A DNA stretch of 64,000 nucleotides, from positions 14,590,428-14,654,427 of the forward strand of contig NC_064759.1 of the NCBI RefSeq assembly GCF_011397635.1, read 5' to 3'. Of this stretch, positions 1-11,900 are shown in pieces; position 1 is the first letter of the stretch; each line of letters opens with the position of its first letter. The DNA is from Epinephelus fuscoguttatus. Taxonomy: Eukaryota > Chordata > Actinopteri > Perciformes > Serranidae. Below the pieces are notes generated by a model that did not search any database, had not been told where the DNA came from, and saw only the letters and a program-made list of their open reading frames with translations. A program made the position numbers and the translations under genes.

Positions 1-3000
1 AGAGTTGTGGGACGTAGCAAACTTACTGCTCACACACTATTTGCGAAAGAAATGACACTGATACTGTGTGCTCTAATGTCAGAAGCAACGCAGAAAGAAA
101 CCACTGATTTTTCTATCGAACCGTGACCCGTCTGTCACACCGAACCATACATTTTGTTCATCCTCTGCATTTGAATCAGCCTAAATATTTGGGATCAGTG
201 AGGCAACTCCTGCTCTGAGGTCAGGGTGCAGTGTGGACACGTAACATGCATGTAAATCCCAATATGCACGCCTTATGTTTTACATGTTTGTATTTTATTA
301 TGGTAAACCCACACAGATAGATGCCAGCCTCATGTGGGGGCTGAACAGAGGATGATCTTGCAGTGAGCAGACAGTGCTTAACACTGATCCACTGTGCCGC
401 CCTGTAAAGCTCTAAAGCTCATCTCTGGTGCCTCAGTCTGACCCACTGTGTCTCTGTTTTCCTACAAACATACTGTAGCTTCGGTGGGCGACCACTGCAG
501 ATCCTCCACAGACTTGCTGTGGGAGCTGAAAGGTCGCTGGTCAATCTGCCATGAGGTCCCGCCCTCTCTTGGCTCCCACACATGGATGTTCTTTTTGCAG
601 TCTCCACTGACGAGGCGACCTGTTAATTAAAGCACAAACATGACACTTTAGCTTTCGGCTGCGGGATACACACATCTGCTGTGGTTACACTTCACCTCAT
701 CCAACCAGTATTTTCGCAGCTGTGTAAAATGTGACTCATCTACGTATTTAAAGGAATACTTCACCTGCAAAATGAGCACTTGTATATCAATTAATCACCG
801 TGTGTTACCTTGAATTTGTGAAGAAAGCTTTATTTTACTTGGATGCCCCCACAGTGAACGGAGAATCCAAAAAATGGCAAATTGTAGATAATTGGAACAT
901 ACAGCCAAAGGGCCAGAACCGGTCCACCAAAGGGTGCAATCTGACCCACTGGATGACTCTGTACATCCAACGGCACTGTCACATGAGCAAAATCAGAATT
1001 GGCGAATAGTTGCCTCCTGTTCACATACATTTAATGCAAGTGAGGGGATGTATGAAATACTCACTCCAGGTGGTGAGGCAAATTCACATCTTTACATCAT
1101 GTCCAGTTCAACTTTGATGAACAAAGTTGCAGCCTCAACCAATAGCCAAGGAGTATGTGTGGAGGAGGCTTTAATTGTTGCTGTGTCAGACCAGCTGATG
1201 TTGTGTGATACTGGCCGAGAAAATACAAACTGCTCCACATGAGAGATGCTGACAGTGAGTCAGGAGATGGGCATGAATGTATGAAAATGTAAAATGTACC
1301 AATAACATCATATTTTGAGGTATTTATTAGCAAGCTAGCTAACGTGAGCTAACAAACTGTCTTTCCTTGTGCCTCACATCCAGCTTGAATATCATTAAGG
1401 CAGCTATGGTCACTCGCCTGCATCCCTCATGTGTGACCACTCTATTAGGGATGTACTTGTGAAAGCTCAGAGGTGATTGGTTGCAGGAGCAAGTTAAACA
1501 GTGAGTAGATACTGCATGTAAAGTGCTACTGTAAGGCTTTTCCAGTCTGACCAGAATACAGCTCTCTGAAAAAAACAATACACTCATTCTGTGGTCTTAT
1601 TTAAAGATGTGGACCACTGTGCAAAATATCAGCAGCTCCAGTAGAAAATAATCTGTGTCAGACTTCTATCTTCAAACAATCTTTAGTTTGGTGCGGTGAG
1701 GCCAGCATTTCTGCACAGGAGTGGAAACGTATGGGGAAAAAAAGCACTTGTAATGACAGTGAAAAGGAGGCTGACTGGATATGGAAAAACTGAGACATAT
1801 TGTTGAAACAGCACTTATTTTTCTTAAGACATCTGAGGCTGTTCATCATCTGTTTATAGTAAACGGGTGAACACTCACAGAATGTGCTTCTTTACGCTCG
1901 ACAAAAGGAAAAATGGAGGTGTTGTTATTTATAGATTATTATGTGGTGGTTTTACTTGTCTGGCCCACTGGAGATCAAATATGGAAAATCCAATCCTATC
2001 CAGATGTCCACATTCAAGGCAAAAAAAAAAAAAAAAAAATTGGAACTGTTGATCAGTTTGAATACTTGGAGTTACTCAAGACCCAATTTCAACTTTAACT
2101 AAAAACACACATAAAAAAGATTGCAAACTCTGACACATCTGACACTACATTTACCAAAGATTTTCTACACTCCATGATCTTCTCTGACCTGGCCTTTTGC
2201 ACTACAAACTGGTCCCAGGCCAGCATGACCACCACCACCACCACCACCACTGCAATATACTTACCAAATGTAATTTAATATTTTCCTCTGACACAGTTAG
2301 TCTAAAAATCACTCACAATTTGGCCCGAGGACCTTGACTAGGAGCGACTGTGTCACCCCCTCAAGGTACACAAAGTTTCGGCCATCTAAAGGCACAAAAC
2401 CAGGTCAAATTACAGTTTACATCCATGTCTGTCCAGACTCGCATGTCACCATGACAGTTGACAGTACTTCAAATATGGATGTTGCTTCAAGAAACTACAG
2501 ATTCTAAAACGTGGATGCTTTACAGTGATGTTCCACCCAATTGTCTACCTCTCTGTTCCTCAGTTATCCTGCTAAATAATGGCTAGAAATTTTTTTTTTT
2601 TTTTTTTTTCCAGAACATTTTGATGTTGCAGTGAAATTGATCTTTGACCTTTTGGATATATGATGTCATCACTTCATCATTTTATCCTGTTTGACATCTG
2701 TGTGAAGTTTTGTCCTAATTAGCCTATGAATTCCTGTGCTGAGATCACGGTGACATTTGACCACCAAAATTTCATTAGTTTATCTTTGAGGACACTTGTG
2801 CCAAATCTGAAGAAAATCCATTAAAAGGCCCTGACACACCAAGCCAACGGTTGGCCTTCGGACAAAGTTGGGCCGTTTTTGAGCTTCTGCCAAAGCAAAC
2901 GTGTTACGGTAAGATTGTTTTTCTTCAGGCTGCACCAAGGTGTAATGGTTAGCATTGTTGCCTTACAGGAACAGCGGTGTGCGGAGTTTGCATGTTCTCC

Positions 3001-6000
3001 ACGTGTCAGCGTGGGTTTTCTCCGGCTTCCTCCCACAGTCCAAACACATGCAGGTTAATTGAAGACTCTAAATTGCCCGTAGGTGTGAATGTGAGTGTGA
3101 ATGGTTGTCTGTCTCTATGTGTCAGCCCTGTGATAGTCTGGCGACCTGTCCAGAGTGTACCCTGCCTGTCAGCCAGTGTCAGCTGGGATAGGCTCCAGCC
3201 CCCCCCACGACCCCCAACAGGATAAGCGGTTACGGAAAATGAACAATTGTTTTTCTTTAGCCACTGAGTTTTTAAGCAGAAACGATTGATGATGGTTTGC
3301 GTTATTGTTCACTGGCAGACAGTAAATATGTTTTGTTCTTTCAACATCAGGTTGTGTTGTTAATTTGCTAACCAGCTAACACGGTCTTCAAGTTTCCCTC
3401 TCTGAATGAGGTTTATTGATGACTGCCGTCTGCTGGTGTGCAGAGTTATTTCCTCTCCTGCAGGCGCAGAACATATGTGCTGGTTGACCAATGGCTTTCA
3501 TCTTTGTGGCGTGTTCATGTGCAACTTTTTTGGCTGAGACATGGCGGTGACAGGCAGCGCAGCTACGGGCCTTCATTGCTGCTAGTTTTCTGAAGTCAGT
3601 TTGGTGTGTCTGGGCCTTAAAGCATCCTTGAAATATCATGTTCACGAGAATGGGACAGACAACATGAAAACATAACGCCTCTGGCCACGTCTGTCATCAG
3701 CATGTAAAACTAGAACTCACTCACCCTTCATATTAAAACAGAATATTTTTATTCTTTCTCTGCTGTGCTAAAAGGGCAGTTTACGGAAAATCAAAACTGC
3801 AATCACCCATTTGCATTTACAAATGTACATTTTATTTTTATTTACAAAAGTAAATACCACCTGACCATGAACAGAGTGACCAGTACTTTATAACACGATG
3901 CACTGCATATTTGTCATTACATTATTTGTACTGTATATTTGTTCTCTTGCCTCGGGGACTGAGGATGTATATTAGTGTTGAGCTTTATCCCTGTATAATG
4001 CATTAGCTATTAAGTATTGAATGTATGTTCATTACACATGGTCCCTGTCAAATAAACTTGTAAAAAAAAAAAAAAAAAAAAAGAACAGGGGGCGCTGGTG
4101 GCTTAGTGGGTACAGCAGTCACATAAACTGAACCTGACACCCCTGCTCTGTAACTATAGCGTGTGTATCCATGACACTGCTGCTGATCACACCATGTTTT
4201 TCCTGTTGTTGTTTTTTTTCCTACTGCTATGGAAGTTATATTTTTAGTCCTGTTTGTGTCACATGTTGTAAATTAATCCTGCTTTCAATTTAATTTGGTA
4301 GAAAGTTGAGCCATGAGCCAAGTAAAGGAATTTTTTGTACGTGGATGGATCATTGTTAAAAGATGTTTCGAAATCTAAAACTCCTCATTTATGAGCTCTT
4401 TTGTTGTATGACAACAAGCAAACATGGCTGTGGTGAAAAGGACATTTTTGTTGTTTTCGGCGTCAGAAAGTCACAGTTTGGGAATTTACACAGAAATCTC
4501 TGATGCTGTGGTGACAGATGGAGAGACTGTTAAGAGCCAGGAAGAGAAAATTATACTTTCCGTTGGGTACAGACTGTTCCTCTCGTGTTTCTCACACATT
4601 ATAAAGTCAACGAGGTGCAGTCAGGGACACATTTACACTTACAGTACACAACATATGGTGGTCACTTGAGGTTAGTTTTTAAAGATACTATGCAGGATTT
4701 GTTTTGTCTCTGTTTGAGACACTTATGGGCGTGCACCCCCACAGTGCTCAGGTGAGGCCAGGATTTTGTAAAAAGGTAGCGAGCAGGTGCCAGGATGCAA
4801 GCAGCACACATCCAAGAGACACAGCGCTGAGAAAATGCAAATATAGCGAGGCGAAACGCCAAACAAAGTGACTCTGGGATCGGCTTTTTCTTTTACTGGC
4901 GAGCGTGTTTACAAACAGTAACCAACAAACCTGCTTAGTATACCTTCAGCAAGGTCAGAGTGTATGTGAGTAACTGCAGGTAAAGGAGACACTCACCAGG
5001 CACTGTAGGTGACCAGTCGATAGCAAAACCTTCAGTCATGTGTCCTGAGAAGCTGAAGAGGGCTGTGGCCTCCTTCTGCTGTCTGAGGAAAGCAGCCATG
5101 GCAGCAGGGCTGTTCACGGCTTCCAGCTGTGACTGGAGGTCAAATATTTCTACCTGTCCCTTCTCTGACCAGACGGCGGCCAGTGACTGCTCTCCACGTT
5201 GGGTCACCTGGGAATTCAGAAGCAAAATCAGTAATGAGGAACATGTGAAGACACATGCTTCAGATGTAGCAGTGCTAAAGGAACACTGTTTGACTGCTTG
5301 TTGAAATGTAATGTGGTCAGTTTTTGGAAGGAGGTTAAAATCACTTATCAGCCAAAGCTGTGCATCTTTGGTATTTATCCAAAAGATTTCATTACTAACA
5401 CAAATGACTGTGCACTGATACACTCGTGTCTCTCACAAGCTAAAACAGCAATAGCTCTAAGATGGAAAGATGTGAACAAACCAAGTATGAATCTGTATAT
5501 TAAGGAGTTATCGACATGTGTTGCTGTGGAAAAACGTACATATACCACTAAAGGAAAGCTGGCGGACCTTCTGAAGCAAAGTGTTGATAATGTTTAATAA
5601 AACCAAAGACTGGAGTGGGGGTGGGGTAAAGTGTGGTAGCCCATATGCACTTCATTTGATGGTTCACCATATTTGCTGCCAAGACTGTCATTTTCATTTA
5701 TATGGAATAACTTTAATAATTAGAAACCCCAATAAAACATTTTTAAAAAATATTCTGTTAAAGGAGAAAGGACAGCTAACGCCTGTTTCCACCAAATTAA
5801 TATACATAAACGATTAAATATTCACTCATTACGAAAAATGTATGTCATATAAAAACTAAAGTAATGGTCACGTGTGTTGACTGATTCACGTTGTCACCTT
5901 ATGCATTGAGTAACATTACACGTTAACGTTCCACCTTAAAAGTTGCCGGCAGTCGGCCTAGAGAATTAAGTTTTTTTCTCCAACTCCAGCTGCTGCAAGA

Positions 6001-8849
6001 GACAGCAAAACATCCTTACAGTCTACAAATAAACCTCTCCACGGTATGAACAGTGGTTACATGAGCCTCAAATCCAGCCACAACTCAGCCCTGAGCAGAG
6101 TGACCGTCCTCTACTGACCAATCAACAGACTGCAGTGTTCACAGCTCCACCTTTTAGTACCAGATCTGTGTGCTAGGTACCCCAACAGAGGGGGGACCAA
6201 AAATGGGGACGGTATGGACCGTTTTGTACCGTTCGCTGGAAACAGGGCTCAAGTTTATACACGTCTGCCTAGAAACTGACACACACTACACACCCTGACT
6301 CTGTTGATCCCTCCATAGTGAGGCATCATGGCCAGTTCCATCTGTGGCTTCTTATCTTCATCCTCCTCCTCGTCATCGCTTTCTTCATCGCTGCTTTCGT
6401 CACCCTCTTTGTCTTTCTCTGTTCCATGAAGATTATGCATGCGAATGATGAGAAGTCTGCAAGAAAATGAAATGATGCATTAAAGAGGATGTTGATGACA
6501 AACTATCTAACACTTGTTTCGGAGTGGTGTTTAGTCTACCCAGTCTGATGTTTGTGCTCAAGTGCTGAGTTTAAGGAGGAAACAATGATCTTGCAATAAG
6601 CTTTAACTGAACCTCCAGAGAGAGGAAAGTTCCAGACTCTTTCAGTGCTGTGTGGATTGTGTCAAAACAAAACTGAAAGTGTGCAGTGACTGATGCCTCT
6701 GTGCCAACACTGCCAAAACAATCTGCTGCTTAAACTTGCACATTTTGATATTTCTACCAGCACCCATGGTTACTGCCTCTGTAAGAACAATAACATGCCC
6801 TGCTGGAGACACCTCACTGCATGTGAGCACTTGAAGGGACAGTTCACCCCAAAAACAAAAATACATATTTTTAATTACAAGAATGAGTCAAATCAGATCT
6901 TTCATACTTGACTGGATTGCTCACAAGTGTGTGTGGCTTAGTAAATATGGCATCACAACACAGAGCTGTAGAGGACTGGACGAGGGAGAAATTAATAAAT
7001 GAATCCTCCACAATGACCTCTGAAGTGACATTTTACCCCAACATCGTACTCGTACTCGTACTCGTCGTCCTCCGCTTATCCGGGTCCGGGTCGCGGGGCA
7101 GCAGCCTCAGCAAAGAAGCCCAGACAGTCCTCTCCCCAGCCACTTCCGTCAGCTCTTCCGGGGGAACCCCGAGGCGTTCCCAGGCCAGCCGGGTGATGTA
7201 GTCCCTCCAGCGTGTTCTGGGGCGGCCCCGAGGTCTCCTCCTGGTTGGACATGCCCGAAACACCTCCCAAGGGAGGCGTCCGGAAAGCATCCTTACCAGA
7301 TGCCCAAACCACCTCAACTGGCTCCTCTCGATGTGGAGGAGCAGCGGCTCTACTCCGAGTCCCTCCCGGATGTCTGAGCTCCTCACCCTATCCCTAAGGC
7401 TGAGCCCAGCCACCCTGCGGAGGAAACTCATTTCGGCCGCTTGTACTCGCGATCTCATTCTTTCGGTCACTACCCAGAGCTCGTGACCATAGGTGAGGGT
7501 TGGAACGTAGATCGACCGGTAAATTGAGAGCTTCGCTTTCTGGCTAAGCTCCCTCTTCACCACAACGGACCGGTTACGCGCCTGCATCACTGCTGACGCC
7601 GCCCCAATCCACCTGTCAGTCTCCCGCTCCATCCTACCCTCACTTGTGAACAAGATCCCGAGATACTTAAACTCCTCCACCTGAGGAAGGACCTCCCCCC
7701 TGACCTGGAGTGGGCAATCCACCCTTTTCTGGCTGAGGACCATGGCCTCAGACTTGGAGGTGCTGATTCTCATCCCAGCCGCTTCACACTCGGCTGCGAA
7801 CCGCCCCAGTGACCTGGAGGTCACTGTTCGATGGAGCTAGGAGGACCACGTCATCCGCAAAAAGCAGGGACGAGATCCTCCCGTCACCAAACCTGACACC
7901 CTCCACCACTCGGCTGCGCCTAGAAATTCTGTCCATAAAAGTTATGAACAGAACCGGTGACAAAGGGCAGCCCTGGTGGAGTCCAACCCTCACCGGGAAC
8001 AGGTCCGACTTACTGCCAGCCACGCGAACCAGACTCATGCTCCTTTTACCCCAACATCAACTTACATATTTTTCCTCTTACCTGTAGTGCTACTTATCAG
8101 TCTAGATTGTTTTGGTGTGAGTTGCCGAGTGTTGGCGATATCAGCCGTAGAGATGTCTGCCTTCTCTCAAATTTAACTAGATGGCACTCAGCTTGTGAAT
8201 TTTTTGGTGCTTTGAGCACCACAAACTGAGTGCTATCTAGTTACATTATATTTGAGAGAAGGCAGACATCTCTACAGCCGATATCTCCAACACTCGGCAA
8301 CTCACACCAAAACAATCTAGACTGATAAGTAGCACTACAGGTAAGAGGAAAAATATGTATTTTTAATTTCTGGGTGAACTGTCCCTTTAAAACAAACGAT
8401 AAAATAATAAAAAGAAAATCACTGTTGTTGACTAATCTTAAAAAGGGATAAGTATGAGCATGTTGATGCTGTCCTGTCTATATATTGCCATTGAACAGGT
8501 GGGCTTTCCAGTTGATTTACCTTCTACAGAAACAGCAACTAAAAGTCTCACTACTGCATCAAAGATTTCCAATTAATGTGTTCTTAGATATAAAGAAGCG
8601 TTAGCATTCTGTTTCACCCTGAAGAGAGGAAGAACAATTAACAACCACTTCATTAATAATTAAAATTAACGACAGTAATTGAACACTTTCATCGCCTCTT
8701 ATTAACAGAAGCCCCTCTAGAAACCAGACTGATGGATTTCTGCCACTTCAATCTTTTTCACTCCAATCCAGAGTCACCTTTACACTTTGTACACAGGACT
8801 TTTATTTGCAGTGGAGGATTTTATAATATGGCATTGCTTCTGAACGTCT

Positions 8850-8918
<69 letters not shown>

Positions 8919-11900
8919 ACTTCTTGGCCTCTGCTCAGGTGAAGCTATGCTGGGAATTGTGTGAGGTCACCAAACTTTATATCTGTGCCAAAAGTCCACA
9001 CGTTATAAACTAGATGTTTATGGTGTTTGTGATATTGTCAGTGCACAGTATTTCCTCACATAGTAAACTCAAGAGTCGTAAAACTGTCCCGATGATGAGA
9101 ACGCCGTCACTAACATCATCCACCTCATATGAAGTAACTGCTACATTAATACAAATGTTTAGACAGAATTTGACAGGTTGTTTGCCTGTAATAAAGTAAA
9201 ATAAATTCATGGATAGATAATATCTGTGTAATTAACTTATATACAATTTCAGACCCAATGTCCTCTCTTTATGTTCTTTCTGCATAAACTTTTAGACTCA
9301 AATTACTACACCACTGTACAGAACTAGTATTACCAAATACAAAGCTGACCTTGTTGCGTTCGCTACCCTCATTGCCAAACGGCATGTACTGTTACAGAGG
9401 AAGAGCCCTAACACGCCTGGCACAACTTCTTGGTTGAAGGATTTGATGTCTTTCCTTTACTTTGAAAAAATCAAACACACAGTCAGACGATCTGTGAAAA
9501 GATTCCACAAAATCTGGGACCCTGTTTTCTCCTGTATTAACTCTCTTAATGTATTCAACACTCCCCTTTATCCCCATATTTTTTTTACCCTCTCACACAG
9601 GTGCAGAACACATGTGCTTGTTGACTATCGGCTGTAGTCTCTGTGGTGTGTTCATGTGCAAACTTTTGGGCCGAGACACGGTGACATGAGGTGACACAGC
9701 AGGGGGCCTTCGTTGCCGTTCGTTATCTGAAGTCAGTTTGGTGTTTCTGGGCCTTTAGTGGGATTTTGGGGTGATGGGTGTGCTGTTTGTAACTATGTTT
9801 GTTTAGGGGTAGAAAAAATGTCACATTTCAGAAAACTGTTTTTCAGTTAGTATCTGTACTGTCTACAACATGATTTCAAGTCTATTTAATAAACATATCT
9901 TTGAAAAAAGATTTGTTTATTAAGTGGCTTCTGGCCCTCTATCATTTTGCAAAAGTGGTCCCTGGGCAAAGCAAACTGAGAAACATAGACTAATGGTGTT
10001 CTGTACACTTTTCGCCTTTTAGTGCATGTCAGTGAGCACTTGTCTGTTGTTAGGGGTCAGACAAGCATGTTTGTGAGCTCATTGTCTGGGGGAATATCCA
10101 CAAGACAGTCCACACTTTGAGTTATGTCTTTTGGACCAATAGTTTTTGAGAAAAGTGTGGAAGAGTAACACCTCCACCTTTGACTCTTAAAATCAGAGTC
10201 TCATCGGTGTTCCCTACAGGTGACCAACGTTGTTCTGAGCTCATAGAACATGATTTCAACAGCAAAAATGTCACAACACACAAGAAATATTATCTATTAT
10301 TATTTTTATTATCCACCATTACTTACTATTGATACTATTTTATATTTTAAATGTATCATAATCATAATCAGTTATCATCATTGTAAGCAGGGTGACATGC
10401 AAACAGCATCTGTTTTGACACACTGTTTCAAAAAAGCATTTGAAGACTCTTTTATTTAAACAAGTATTTGGTTAAATGTGGGGGTTTTTGGCTGTCTAAA
10501 TCTATGCACCTTTGTTCTTATGTTTTGTCATTGTTTTAATCTATTGTGAAGCACTTTGTGGTTTTTACCTGTGAAAGGTGCTATATAAATAAAGTTTACT
10601 TACTTACTTACACTTGCAGCTACAACTTAGGTTTGTAAACTTGTTGTATGTTACTGTCTCAATAAAGTTTAAAAAACAAACCACAAAATACCCCAAAACT
10701 TGCAGCTGCTCCCTGCTGGTGCTGCCAAGCAGTCATCGCCTGGCACAGACGTTAAAAATGCCCATTTTAAAACATTTATTTAACCAAAGGTAATATATTT
10801 AACAACTTGTGACAACATGATAATCATTTCATATAGACTACAGTACTGTGAGAAGCCTAAAATGTCGAAATGTAAGCTTTTGCTGCTCTAGTCATCTCAT
10901 CTTTTAAGCTGCGGTCGGGACTGGATCATCTCCTCCCATCATTATCAATGCTGTGGGTGCAGCTAGAAAGCTTACTGAAACTTCACAGGAATACATTAAG
11001 CCAGTGTTTCTCAAATGCTGTGGCGGCACACTGGTGTGCCGTGGGATTTTGTGATAACTGCAGATTATTATTGCAATATTCAAATGGACCTATACAAAAA
11101 GTTATGAGTTTTTTTTTTGACTGTGTCAGTATGTTGTGCACACCCATTTCCTAATAAAGGGGCAAACTCTAGCTAAAAAATGATTATCTAATTTAATTTC
11201 AAAAATCTTCAGGGAGAACCTATTTGTCTCTGTTTGTGCCTGGGAATTATAAATATGTGACACATCAAAAGCCCTGTTTGGCAGTCAGTGTGAGGGACGA
11301 TAATTAAAAGGAGAAAGCCATGAGTGGGACAATGGATAGCTTTATTGTATGGAGCAAATTACAACAAGGCACCAGCTAAAGCTACCAGCCTTCTTTTTTT
11401 CCTTATTCTTATTGTCTTAAGTCCTCATGTCGTGATAAGAGTGATAACACAAGTGTTGAAGCTATTGTGCACAGATATAAAAGCAGGTTTGCCTTGAGAC
11501 TTTGGCTTGACATAAAAGGTTTGAAAACCACTGCACTAAACCATCATTTCCGACCACTGCTTGGAATAATTGCCTAGAAGTATTCATTCAGCCATTTGCA
11601 AAAACAAAAAAAAAACAAAAAAAAAGTCGTCAGTATGGAACGCCGTTTGTCAACATTACCCCTGATGTTGCCTTTGCAATATGATTTTTTTTTTCTTTAG
11701 TAACTGTTATATTTTTTTTCCAAATGATGCACATATTTTTGGGTAACCTATTTTATCAACTGGCTTTGAAAAATAGCGCATAGAGTGGCCCATAAATCTT
11801 GCCAGGTGGAGCATGCCCCCGGACCTCCTTTGGGCTGAGTCCCCAGTGTTTACACCTCCTGGCTCCGCCCCTGCTAACCTGTGTGACGGTGTGTATGAAG

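Noticed and set aside
4424-4669. 81-codon plus-strand frame
   Set aside because: No recognisable domain, no splice support, inside grwd1 intron 4 and next to a MITE.
7033-8038. 263-codon minus-strand frame as a possible host gene
   Set aside because: It is the reverse transcriptase C-terminus of an RTE element, flanked by a target duplication and broken by a frameshift.
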